A stretch of 20,794 nt of DNA from an uncultured Collinsella sp. (GTDB taxonomy: Bacteria > Actinomycetota > Coriobacteriia > Coriobacteriales > Coriobacteriaceae). The stretch lies in the NCBI GenBank assembly GCA_900550815.1, contig URTW01000009.1:1-20794 (forward strand), read 5' to 3'. The notes under the pieces are model-generated. The model was not told the DNA's origin. It saw nothing but the letters and a program-made list of their open reading frames with translations, and did not search any database. Below, in pieces: positions 7,835 through 15,336 of this stretch (position 1 is its first letter; each line of letters opens with the position of its first letter). The position numbers and the translations under genes were made by a program.

Positions 7835-7880
7835 AAAAAGGCCGCCTAGGACCAAACAATACGTCCTAGGCGGCCTTTTT
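7835..7880. terminator. bidirectional terminator between the ROK gene and vanZ-like gene
   Basis: An 18-bp perfect stem (7835-7852 with 7863-7880), with core GGCCGCCTAGGAC, has A-runs on one arm and T-runs on the other, so it works on both strands. The last codons and TAG stop of the VanZ-family gene lie inside the stem, encoding its Lys-Lys-Ala-Ala end. Confidence 0.9.
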
Positions 7881-8315
7881 GGCGCACATCAGCGACCGTA
7901 AGAGATATCGGAGCACAACGCCCGTTGCCGCTCCACAGCAGTCGATCATCACATCGGTGATCATGCCGGCGCGTCCCGGCACAAAGAGCTGAATCGTCTC
8001 GTCGATTGAGGGAATCAACAGCAGGAACACCGCCGTGGGCAGCAGCACGTCAAAGGTGCGCCGGCCCTCAAAATCAAAGGCGTGCGTTGCCAAGATGCCG
8101 AGCACCATATACTCGGTAAAATGCGCGCACTTGCGAACAACAAAGTTGGTCACCCATTCATATGGAAGTCCCACGCCGTGCAGGAAACCGCGGATAGCTT
8201 CCATGACCGTTAGGCTCAGCGAGCCCGACCCCGAGCCGGGAACCAGCGAATTGCCCCAGATCAAGAGCGCCATCAGGCAGGTCACGACCGCCCATTTTCG
8301 ATTGATCTTAACCAT
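7866..8315 (-). CDS. VanZ-family membrane protein
   Basis: This 149-residue protein has about four hydrophobic segments (near residues 6-22, 40-70, 80-110 and 115-135). VanZ-like motifs include VRKCAHFTEYMVLGILATHAF and IPSIDETIQLFVPGRAGMITDVMIDCCGAATG, with the conserved His, Glu and Asp residues of the family. VanZ was first linked to low-level teicoplanin resistance, but most chromosomal members have no assigned role. The ATG at 8315 begins 7 bases after the stop of the upstream gene, and GGAGG lies inside that gene's last codons, so the two are probably translationally linked. An in-frame ATG 11 codons earlier would overlap the upstream gene. No van cluster is present. Confidence 0.85.
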   Translation of the reverse strand: MVKINRKWAVVTCLMALLIWGNSLVPGSGSGSLSLTVMEAIRGFLHGVGLPYEWVTNFVVRKCAHFTEYMVLGILATHAFDFEGRRTFDVLLPTAVFLLLIPSIDETIQLFVPGRAGMITDVMIDCCGAATGVVLRYLLRSLMCAKKAA

Positions 8316-8322
8316 GCAGAAG

Positions 8323-9723
8323 TTATGCCTCCGCGCGGAGCGGCGCAAAGCTGGCGGTACCGCCCTCGATAACGCTCAGATAGGCTCGGCCCGTACGCTT
8401 GGCGGTAGAGGACTGCTGGCGCTCGATCTCTTCCTCGAGGATCTGATTGACGCGCTCGTGACGACGGTTTTCCATAATGCCGGCGGCAATAGCCTCGGCC
8501 CGCTCGATGCTCTCGCGCGAGATACGGGCAGTATCCTCGGGGAACACAGCGCTGTGCCGGCCGACATAGGCGGGGGCAGCAGGCTGAGGGGCAGCGACGG
8601 GCGCGGGGGCTGCACCAGGAGCAGGCTCGTCAATCTCATCCAGAATCGCGGTGGCGGCGGCCCACATGTCCTCGTGGCCCGAGTAATCAGCCATGGGGAC
8701 ATCAACCTCGAGTGAGGCATCCGGAAGGTCGCCGGTGTCGATGCGATCTTGGGCATCAATCGATGCGGTGATGGCTGCAGGCTCATCGAGGTCATCGAAA
8801 TCGATATCCGCGGCACCGGAGATGATAGGCATGCTGGCGAGGTTTACATTGTACGGCGCAGCCTCAGCCGCCTGCTGCTGGGCAGGAGCGCCCCACAACG
8901 AGCTTTCGGCGGCACGGCGGGCGGCAACGGCCTCCTCGTCCGCGGCCATGGCTTCATCAACGTACGAATTGTCGGCAGAAGCGTTCGCGTCCGCCGAGGT
9001 AGCGCTGTAGGCGTTATTGGCTGCCGCGTTGGCGACGAGTGCCACGAAAGCCGCCGTGCTGCCCGCAGGGGCGGCCTGGGAGCCAGACACGGCGCGTGCC
9101 GCGGCGGCGATGTCGTCGCGATTGAAGGAGCCGGTCTGCCCGCCGTTGGTGAGCTCGTCGATGGCGACTTGATAGACGTCGCGCGAGTGTGCAGGGTCGC
9201 AGCTCACCGGCGAATCGTCGTCAAGCATACTGTCGATCATGGACCAAGCCTCGTCCTCGTCCATAGCATCTGCGGCTCGAGCGATGGTAGGGACACCATC
9301 ATCGGCATGACGGCGCTGGAACGCACCAGTCAGGCCGGAAAGGCATGCCGAGGTAGACTGCTCCGCCTGAGCCTGAGAATCAGAAGCCGCAGCGTAAGGA
9401 GTCGCATCCTGCTGCTGAGCTGAAATCGAGGCGGTCTTGAACTCGCTTTGATGCTGATTGAGATTGGCGGCACCGCCCATGGCATCGGGCTGGAACAGAC
9501 GCTCTTCACGCTGCGCACGATACTCGGAGATACCCAGCGAGGCGGCATAGATGCCCACGCCCGCCACCGCGCCCACGGCGAAGGGAACCGCACCCGCCAC
9601 GACCGTCTCGTTCACAGACGAAAACGGCAGCGTCGCGGCATACATAACCACGGGAGCGGCAAGGCCGATCCCGCACGAAAGTCTGGCAAGGACTGCTCGT
9701 TGTGTTGCATCAGAAGAAGCCAT
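8323..9723 (-). CDS. hypothetical two-helix membrane protein with a long disordered tail
   Basis: I do not recognise this 466-residue protein. Residues about 15-33 and 42-62 form two hydrophobic helices, followed by basic EYRAQREER, which predicts both ends in the cytoplasm. The remaining 400 residues are rich in Ala, Asp, Glu, Ser and Gln and look largely disordered. The tail ends in a charged helical stretch (ERAEAIAAGIMENRRHERVN, then an acidic QILEEEIERQ) that looks like the most constrained part. GGGGAG precedes the ATG at 9723; an in-frame ATG at 9750 is less well placed. It is first in an operon with the VanZ-family gene. The promoter candidate is at 9860-9888. A scaffold or envelope-associated role is possible but not shown. 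Confidence 0.7.
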   Translation of the reverse strand: MASSDATQRAVLARLSCGIGLAAPVVMYAATLPFSSVNETVVAGAVPFAVGAVAGVGIYAASLGISEYRAQREERLFQPDAMGGAANLNQHQSEFKTASISAQQQDATPYAAASDSQAQAEQSTSACLSGLTGAFQRRHADDGVPTIARAADAMDEDEAWSMIDSMLDDDSPVSCDPAHSRDVYQVAIDELTNGGQTGSFNRDDIAAAARAVSGSQAAPAGSTAAFVALVANAAANNAYSATSADANASADNSYVDEAMAADEEAVAARRAAESSLWGAPAQQQAAEAAPYNVNLASMPIISGAADIDFDDLDEPAAITASIDAQDRIDTGDLPDASLEVDVPMADYSGHEDMWAAATAILDEIDEPAPGAAPAPVAAPQPAAPAYVGRHSAVFPEDTARISRESIERAEAIAAGIMENRRHERVNQILEEEIERQQSSTAKRTGRAYLSVIEGGTASFAPLRAEA

Positions 9724-9859
9724 GAGCTCTCCCCATCTTCCAGCACCCAAATCGCATCATTCAGTTGGCTGCGCGAGAGAAGATGAAGCGGGGCTATGCC
9801 CCAAAGCAACGGTATATGGTTCGTTTCATCTGCGTTTTCCGTCGCGAAGCTTAAAAGCT

Positions 9860-9888
9860 ATTATGCGAAACCGCCCTGTCGATTGCAA
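9860..9888 (-). promoter_or_regulatory. promoter of the membrane protein/vanZ-like operon
   Basis: On the minus strand, TTGCAA (9883-9888) and CATAAT (9860-9865) are separated by 17 bases. The predicted 5' leader is about 130 nt. This is the clearest sigma-70-type match in the 312-base gap 9724-10035, which otherwise holds only the rho terminator. Confidence 0.6.
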
Positions 9889-9965
9889 GCGACGATGTCG
9901 GATTGAAACGGGAAACCTGCTGCTTGCCAGTCTTATGGTCAAAAATAAGTGCGGAGCGGCGATAT

Positions 9966-9999
9966 GGAAAAGGGCCGAGGCGCAAGCCCCGACCCTTTA
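9966..9999 (-). terminator. intrinsic terminator downstream of rho
   Basis: On the minus strand, AAAGGG-T-CG-G-GGC pairs with GCC-T-CG-G-CCCTTT around a TTGC loop, with two mismatches, and ends in TTTTCC. It starts about 37 bases after the rho stop. Confidence 0.7.
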
Positions 10000-10035
10000 T
10001 CGCATTGATGGCTATCGCTGCGTGTGGATGACAAC

Positions 10036-12609
10036 CTAGAACGTCTGCTCGTAATCGCTGTGCTTTTTGGCCGAACGCACCAGGAACTCCTGGTTGGTGT
10101 TGGTGCCCTTAAGACCCTTGATAAACGATGCGGCTGCGCGCTCGGTGTTGTTCATGCCGGCAAGAAGGCGACGCAGGCCAAAGACAAACGGGCGCAGCTG
10201 CTCGTCGACCAGCAGATCCTCGTTGCGCGTACCGGAGGCAACGGGGTCAATGGCCGGGAAGATACGGCGATCGGCCAGGTCGCGGTCGAGCTTAAGCTCC
10301 ATGTTACCGGTGCCCTTGAACTCCTCAAAGATGACCTCGTCCATCTTGGAACCGGTGTCGATGAGGGCAGAGGCCAGGATGGTGAGCGAGCCACCGTTCT
10401 CGATATTGCGGGCTGCGCCCAGGAAGCGCTTGGGCGGATACAGTGCCGCCGAATCGACGCCGCCCGAAAGGATGCGGCCTGAGGCGGGCGCCGCCAAGTT
10501 GTAGGCGCGGGCAAGACGCGTGATGGAGTCGAGCACCACCACGACATCGCCGCCCAGCTCCACGATGCGCTTGGCGCGCTCGATGACGAGCTCTGCCACA
10601 CGAGTGTGGTTGTCGGCGGGCATATCGAAGGTCGACGCCACAACCTCGCCCTTGATGGAACGCTGCATATCGGTAACCTCTTCGGGGCGCTCGTCGACGA
10701 GCAGGCAGATGAGGTGCACCTCGGGGTTGTTAATCGAGATAGACTGGCAGATCTTCTTGAGGATTGTGGTCTTGCCGGCCTTGGGCGGGGACACGATCAA
10801 GCCACGCTGACCCTTGCCGATCGGCGACACGATGTCGATGGCGCGACCGGTAATGGAGTCCTTGCCATGCTCCATGCGCAGCGGCTCGTTGGGATAGACC
10901 GGGGTGAGGTCACCGAACTTGGGGCGGTTGCGAATCTGCTCGGGGTCTAGACCGTTGACGGTCGTGATTTTGGCGAGGCCGGCGCGCTTGTCGCCGCCGC
11001 GCGAAGGACGAAGCGAGCCCTCGATGACGTCGCCCGTGCGCAGACGCGCGGAGCGGATGAGGTAGGCGGGGACGAAGGCGTCGTCGTTGGACTTCATGTA
11101 ACCGTGGGCATGGATGATACCGGAGCTGTCCGGACGAATCTGCAGGATGCCCTTGATGTCGCGGAAGCCCTCGGCCTTCGCGGCAGTGGTGTAGATCTCC
11201 TCGACGAGCTCGGCCTTCTTCTTGCCGGTCGTCTCGATCTCGAACTCCTTGGCCTTCTCGCGCAGCTCGGCGACCTTCATGGCCGCGAGTTCCTCGCGCG
11301 AAAGCGTGGGCTCGGTGGGGGCGGCGTTGCGCTCCTTGTTGCGCTGTTTGCGATCGCGCTGGCGGTTGCGACGGTCGTTGTTGCGCTCGTCCTTGCGCTC
11401 ATTGCGCTCGTCGTTGCGCTTGTGCTGGCGACGGTTGGGGCGAGCGCCGTCTTCGGCCTCGGCGGGCGCGGCACCATCAGTTGCGGCGGCGTCGGCATTG
11501 GCCGCAGCAGCGTCATTGGCCTCGGCGCCGGAATCGACCTGCGCTTCGACATCAGCCTGCTGCTCGGACGTCTTGGCCTTAGCGGACTTCTTACGACCGC
11601 GCTTGGGCTTCTCGGACGCAGGTTGTTCGACGTCCTGGGACTCGGCGGCATCAGCCGATGCATCGACGGTCGTCTCGGCGGAATCCTCGGACGCGCCCTT
11701 CTTGGCAGCCTTAGCCTTGGACGTGCGCTTAGCAGCAGTACGATGGCTGCGACCAGGACGGACATCGGCGAGCTCGACATCGGCGGGAGCGGCCTCGGAA
11801 GTCGTAGCATCCTGGACGGGTGCATCGGCAGCGGTTGCAGACTCGGCGGTCGCCGCAGCATCCCGAGCGGCTGCAGCTGCGGCTGCGGCCTTCTCTGCCT
11901 CGACGAAGGCCTTGGGCTTGCGACCGCGACGGTGCGGGCGCAAAGCCGGATCGACAACGGGAACTTCGCTGGCCTCGACAGGCGCAGCGGACTCAGCAGG
12001 CGATGCGCCCTCCCCTGCCGCGGAACGAACCGAAGCCTCGGTGAGCTCGAGGGTTACCTGATCGGCAACCTGCTCGGCCTTAGCAGCCGTGCGACGGCGT
12101 GTGCGCGGTGCCGGCTTCTCGGTCGGCTGGTCGGCGGCAGGGGACTCGGTGGCGGCAGGCGTCTCGGGCACAGACGGAGCTGCAAGCTCGGTCAGAGCCG
12201 CGGCCTCGCGCTCGGCAGCACGACGGCGGGCGCGCACCACCTGAGCCTCGCTAATCTGCGCCAACGCACGTGCCTGCGCGACCTCATCGGAAATCGGCGC
12301 CGAGGAGTCAGCTGCAACGGTGCGCTTGGCGCGCGTCGTGCGAGTAGTACGGCGCTTGGGCGTGGTGACCTCCTCGCCGTCAGCAGCAGGCTTGACCGTG
12401 CGGCGCGTACGCTTGGGCTTTGCCGGAGCAGCCTCCTCACCAGTTGCAGGCACGGCCTTCTCCGCCGCTGAAGGCGTAGGCGTCGAAGCAGCCTTAGGCG
12501 TCTCAGGAGCCGAGGCTTGCGCGGGCGCCGCGACCTGGTCCGACGCAACCGGTGCAGCGGGAGCGGCTTGCGTCGTCGTTATTTCGTTTTCTTGCTGTTG
12601 ATCAGACAC
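10036..12609 (-). CDS. rho: transcription termination factor Rho with long N-terminal extension
   Basis: The 857-residue protein has a standard Rho core from about residue 435 to the end (E. coli Rho is 419 residues). The core starts with the Rho_N helical domain (ELREKAKEFEIETTGKKKAE). Next is the RNA-binding cold-shock-like domain (GIIHAHGYMKSNDDAFVPA), then the ATPase with Walker A SPPKAGKTT, the catalytic region LLVDERPEEVTDM, and Walker B VVVVLDSITRLARAYN. Residues 1-434 are low-complexity Ala/Glu/Lys/Pro/Thr sequence with repeated Arg/Lys clusters (KPKRTRR, PRTRRR, RRGRKPK, KRGRKK) and an Arg/Asn/Asp-rich stretch just before the core. Long basic insertions are known in actinobacterial Rho and strengthen RNA binding. 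The start is GTG at 12609, with only a weak upstream GAAAG/TTGAG site. It appears monocistronic, with its own promoter and terminator. Confidence 0.97.
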   Translation of the reverse strand: MSDQQQENEITTTQAAPAAPVASDQVAAPAQASAPETPKAASTPTPSAAEKAVPATGEEAAPAKPKRTRRTVKPAADGEEVTTPKRRTTRTTRAKRTVAADSSAPISDEVAQARALAQISEAQVVRARRRAAEREAAALTELAAPSVPETPAATESPAADQPTEKPAPRTRRRTAAKAEQVADQVTLELTEASVRSAAGEGASPAESAAPVEASEVPVVDPALRPHRRGRKPKAFVEAEKAAAAAAAARDAAATAESATAADAPVQDATTSEAAPADVELADVRPGRSHRTAAKRTSKAKAAKKGASEDSAETTVDASADAAESQDVEQPASEKPKRGRKKSAKAKTSEQQADVEAQVDSGAEANDAAAANADAAATDGAAPAEAEDGARPNRRQHKRNDERNERKDERNNDRRNRQRDRKQRNKERNAAPTEPTLSREELAAMKVAELREKAKEFEIETTGKKKAELVEEIYTTAAKAEGFRDIKGILQIRPDSSGIIHAHGYMKSNDDAFVPAYLIRSARLRTGDVIEGSLRPSRGGDKRAGLAKITTVNGLDPEQIRNRPKFGDLTPVYPNEPLRMEHGKDSITGRAIDIVSPIGKGQRGLIVSPPKAGKTTILKKICQSISINNPEVHLICLLVDERPEEVTDMQRSIKGEVVASTFDMPADNHTRVAELVIERAKRIVELGGDVVVVLDSITRLARAYNLAAPASGRILSGGVDSAALYPPKRFLGAARNIENGGSLTILASALIDTGSKMDEVIFEEFKGTGNMELKLDRDLADRRIFPAIDPVASGTRNEDLLVDEQLRPFVFGLRRLLAGMNNTERAAASFIKGLKGTNTNQEFLVRSAKKHSDYEQTF

Positions 12610-12753
12610 AGTGTTTGCTCAACTTTCTTTTCAAGCCCTGTGATCACATGCTCCCTGCATAAACCTTCAGGGCGGCTAAACAGTCTAGCTCCGTCAAATA
12701 CCGACGGACATCATTGATCTGTATCGAGATATTTGCGTCATATACGCAGCGTT

Positions 12754-12781
12754 AGTGTAACACAACCGCCGCCACCTGCAA
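12754..12781 (-). promoter_or_regulatory. candidate rho promoter
   Basis: On the minus strand, TTGCAG (12776-12781) and TACACT (12754-12759) are 16 bases apart. This predicts a rho leader of roughly 140 nt. Rho genes are commonly autoregulated through such leaders, but I saw no specific attenuator structure here. Confidence 0.4.
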
Positions 12782-12867
12782 CTTAGTCATTGAGGACGTT
12801 CTTAAACGACTAGTCAAAAGGGACAATCTTTGGTTTAACACCCACAAATCTGACAGCCTCCGCTAAT

Positions 12868-13013
12868 ACTATGGCGGTTTACTACGATGAATCGCTCAAC
12901 CGCGACCACTCCGAAACTTGTTGAACTAAAACCGCAGGTAGATGCCTTGCACTTTTTAGCGAAAAGCTGGCGTGTTTGTATTATCTCAATTCATCGTAGT
13001 AAACCGGCATAGT
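12868..13013. repeat. 146-bp inverted-repeat element (MITE-like)
   Basis: The ends 12868-12892 and 12989-13013 are 25-bp inverted repeats differing at two positions, sharing the perfect 17-mer GGTTTACTACGATGAAT. The 96 bases between them are AT-rich compared with the genes and have no convincing reading frame. I found no clear target-site duplication. It lies between the rho promoter region and the argS terminator. It is too far from a T-run and too long-looped to be a normal terminator. A small non-autonomous transposable element or a large cruciform-forming repeat is the best reading. Confidence 0.65.
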
Positions 13014-13057
13014 TTCGTATTTCCAGCAGTTCCAAATTCGTCAATACGTCAGCGTTT

Positions 13058-13094
13058 GCAAAAAAAGCCCGACCTCCGCATGGAGATCGGGCTT
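13058..13094 (-). terminator. argS terminator
   Basis: On the minus strand, AAGCCCGATCTCC pairs with GGAGGTCGGGCTT around a four-base loop (one mismatch in a 13-bp stem), followed by a run of T. It begins about 47 bases after the argS stop. Confidence 0.9.
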
Positions 13095-13140
13095 ATAGGG
13101 CTCAGCAAAGCCGAACCTACACGGTCAAATGACTCGCAGA

Positions 13141-14994
13141 TTACATCTGCTCGGGCGCGGAAACGCCAACAAGGGTGAGCACCAGAGCGAGCGTCACGCG
13201 GACGGCGTCGCAAGCGGCCAGACGGGCACGCGAAAGCTCGGGGTCGACGGGACGGCCCTCGCTCGGCAGAACCTGGCAGGCAGCGTAGAAGCTGTGGAAG
13301 TCGCCGGCGAGTTCCTCAGCAAAGTGCGTCAGACGGAACGGGGCGCGGTCGCGAGCGCAGCTGGCGATGAGGTCGGTGAGCTCGTTGAGCTTACGCGAAA
13401 GGGCGAGCTCGGTCGGGTCGGTCAGCAGCGAGTAATCGACGTTCTCACCGATGGCCTTGGCGGCGACGGCCTTCATGCCCATCTCGTCAGCCTGCTCGGG
13501 CGTAACGTCGGCGGCACGGCGCAGGATGGAGCACACGCGGGCGTGAGCGTACTGCACGTAGTACACCGGGTTGGAGTTGTCGCGCTTCTTGACGGCCTCG
13601 ATATCGAAGTCGACCATCTGGTTGGAGCTCTTGGAGATGAGCGTGTAGCGAGCGGCATCGGAGCCGACCTCGTCGACGAGCTCCTGCAGGGTCACCATGG
13701 TGCCCTTTCGCTTGGACTTACGGACGGGCTCGCCGTTGCGCAGCAGGTTGACGAGCTGGCCCAGCAGAACCTCAAACTTGCCGGGGTAACCCAAGGCATC
13801 GCAGACGCAGCGGACGCGCTCGATGTAGCCGTGGTGGTCGGCGCCCCAGATGTCGATGACGTGGTCGACGCGCTGGAACTTATCCCAGTGATAGGCAACG
13901 TCGGAGGCGAAGTAGGTGTACTCGCCGTCGGACTTGATCAGAACGCGGTCCTTGTCATCGCCCAGGTCGGTGGAGCGGAACCACAGGGCGCCGTTCTTGG
14001 TGTAGAGATAGCCCATCTTGTCGAGCTTCTCAAAAGCGCGGTCGACGGCGGAGGTGCCGGCGGTCTCGCCCTCGGTGTCCTTCACATACAGCGAGCGCTC
14101 GGAGAACCAACGATCGAAGTCGCAGTTAACGGCATGGCAAAGGTCGCGCATGTTGTCGACCATCTTTACATAGCCGCGCTCGCGGAAGCTCTCCATGCGC
14201 TCCTGCGGATCGGCGTTGACCCACTTATCGCCGTCGGTGCGCCAGAACTCGGCGGCCTCGTCGATGATGTAGTCGCCGCCGTAGGAGTCCTTGCCCAGGG
14301 TCTCGGCAAAGTTGTCCTGATACGGATGGGTCTCGGGATGCTCGTCGTTCTCGTCGGCAACAAAGGCGTCGCGGTCGGCGATCAGCAGCTTGTGAGCCTC
14401 GTCGATATCCACGCCCTGCTTGGCGATGATGTCGGCAAGCTGCATATAGCGCGTGCTGATGGAGTTGCCGAAGGTGTTCATCTGAGAGCCGTGGTCGTTG
14501 ATGTAGAACTCACGCTGGATGTCGTAACCGGCGTGATCCATAACGCGGCAGAGCGAGTCGCCCAGCGCGGCCCAGCGGCCGTGGCCGATGTGCATGGGGC
14601 CGACGGGGTTGGCGGAAACGAACTCGACCTGGGTCTTCAGGCCACCACCGACGTTGGACTTAGCGAAGTCCATACCCTTCTCGCGAGCCTCGCCAAAGAT
14701 GGCATTCTTGACGGCAACGGAGAGGTAGAAGTTGATGAAGCCGGGGCCTGCGATCTCGCCCTTCTCGATCGCGGGGTCCTCGGGCATATGGGCAACGATG
14801 GCCTCGGCGATCTTGCGCGGGGCGCAGTGGGCCAGCTTGGCGGACTTCAGGGCCATGGTAGAGGTCCACTCGCCATGAGAAGTGTCAGCCGGTCGCTCGA
14901 TAGCGCAATCGTCAAGTTCAAATGCGGAAAGGTCGCCGGCCTCCTGGGCCGCAGCAAGCGCAGCGCGTACCAGCTCTTCAATCTTCTCGGGCAT
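13141..14994 (-). CDS. argS: arginine-tRNA ligase (ArgRS)
   Basis: This 617-residue class I aminoacyl-tRNA synthetase is normal in length. It has the N-terminal Arg-tRNA-synthetase domain, then the ATP-binding SANPVGPMHIGHGR with HIGH at residues 135-138. The central core includes INDHGSQMNTFGNS and DIWGADHHGYIERV. The KMSKS-equivalent region is RKSKRKGTMVTL, degenerate as is common in ArgRS. The C-terminal anticodon-binding DALR-type domain contains YVQYAHARVCSILRRA. The ATG at 14994 is preceded by a perfect AAGGAGG at 14999-15005, which decides this start over an in-frame ATG at 15084. It attaches arginine to tRNA-Arg in the cytoplasm. It is transcribed alone, with a terminator downstream. 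Confidence 0.97.
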   Translation of the reverse strand: MPEKIEELVRAALAAAQEAGDLSAFELDDCAIERPADTSHGEWTSTMALKSAKLAHCAPRKIAEAIVAHMPEDPAIEKGEIAGPGFINFYLSVAVKNAIFGEAREKGMDFAKSNVGGGLKTQVEFVSANPVGPMHIGHGRWAALGDSLCRVMDHAGYDIQREFYINDHGSQMNTFGNSISTRYMQLADIIAKQGVDIDEAHKLLIADRDAFVADENDEHPETHPYQDNFAETLGKDSYGGDYIIDEAAEFWRTDGDKWVNADPQERMESFRERGYVKMVDNMRDLCHAVNCDFDRWFSERSLYVKDTEGETAGTSAVDRAFEKLDKMGYLYTKNGALWFRSTDLGDDKDRVLIKSDGEYTYFASDVAYHWDKFQRVDHVIDIWGADHHGYIERVRCVCDALGYPGKFEVLLGQLVNLLRNGEPVRKSKRKGTMVTLQELVDEVGSDAARYTLISKSSNQMVDFDIEAVKKRDNSNPVYYVQYAHARVCSILRRAADVTPEQADEMGMKAVAAKAIGENVDYSLLTDPTELALSRKLNELTDLIASCARDRAPFRLTHFAEELAGDFHSFYAACQVLPSEGRPVDPELSRARLAACDAVRVTLALVLTLVGVSAPEQM

Positions 14995-15061
14995 AGATCC
15001 TCCTTGTGTTAAAGCCCCCGAGCTCTTGGTCACTCGTAGGGCAAAAGCCAGAGTTTGTAGC

Positions 15062-15090
15062 ACTCTATCACAAGCGACGGGCACTGTCGC
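15062..15090 (-). promoter_or_regulatory. candidate argS promoter
   Basis: On the minus strand, GCGACA (15085-15090) and TAGAGT (15062-15067) are spaced by 17 bases, with four of six matches each to the sigma-70 consensus. The -35 overlaps the motif shared with 2381-2410. The gap 14995-15336 otherwise holds the carD promoter and a 24-codon open stretch at 15126-15200. Confidence 0.35.
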
Positions 15091-15110
15091 AGGGTAAAGC
15101 TAATAGATAT
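15081..15110 (+). repeat. intergenic motif shared with 2381-2410, copy 2
   Basis: GCACTGTCGCAGGGTA here matches 2381-2396 at 15 of 16 positions. GCTAAT and GATAT then follow with small spacing differences. It is in the same orientation as copy 1 and lies in the divergent argS/carD intergenic region, overlapping the argS promoter candidate. Confidence 0.5.
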
Positions 15111-15278
15111 TGCATGTGCACAAAAATGACTACAGCTTGTATGGAGTCGCTCAAAGATGCCGGTCTGCCTGCAGATTATGCAGGCGTTGAAAATGCATAA
15201 AGGTGTGAATGAGCTGCGTCTGTTATCGAATACTCTTACCTATCAGAGTTGTGTGCTTTTCCTGCATAAAGTACGGGT

Positions 15279-15307
15279 TTGCGCACGTCAGCGTGTTATT
15301 CTAGACA
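15279..15307 (+). promoter_or_regulatory. candidate carD promoter
   Basis: TTGCGC (15279-15284) and TAGACA (15302-15307) are 17 bases apart, and the predicted leader is about 23 nt, ending in TTGGAGG before the ATG. The matches are modest. Confidence 0.35.
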
Positions 15308-15336
15308 TACGTAAATTCGTATAAGTTGGAGGTAGC

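Noticed and set aside
7866..8315. Glycopeptide resistance locus because of the VanZ-family protein
   Set aside because: No vanA/H/X/R/S genes are present, and chromosomal VanZ-like proteins are common without resistance.
11104..12471. 455-codon plus-strand open frame opposite the Rho N-terminal extension
   Set aside because: It arises from the low-complexity Ala/Glu/Lys codons of rho. Its Leu/Gly/Ser repeats have no domain.
12868..13013. Inverted repeat as an intrinsic terminator for argS
   Set aside because: The arms are 96 bases apart with no T-run, and a clear argS terminator lies closer to the gene at 13058-13094.
13129..15012. 627-codon plus-strand open frame opposite argS
   Set aside because: Antisense shadow: argS is unmistakable, and the frame's product is a Val/Gly/Asp-rich sequence with no motif.
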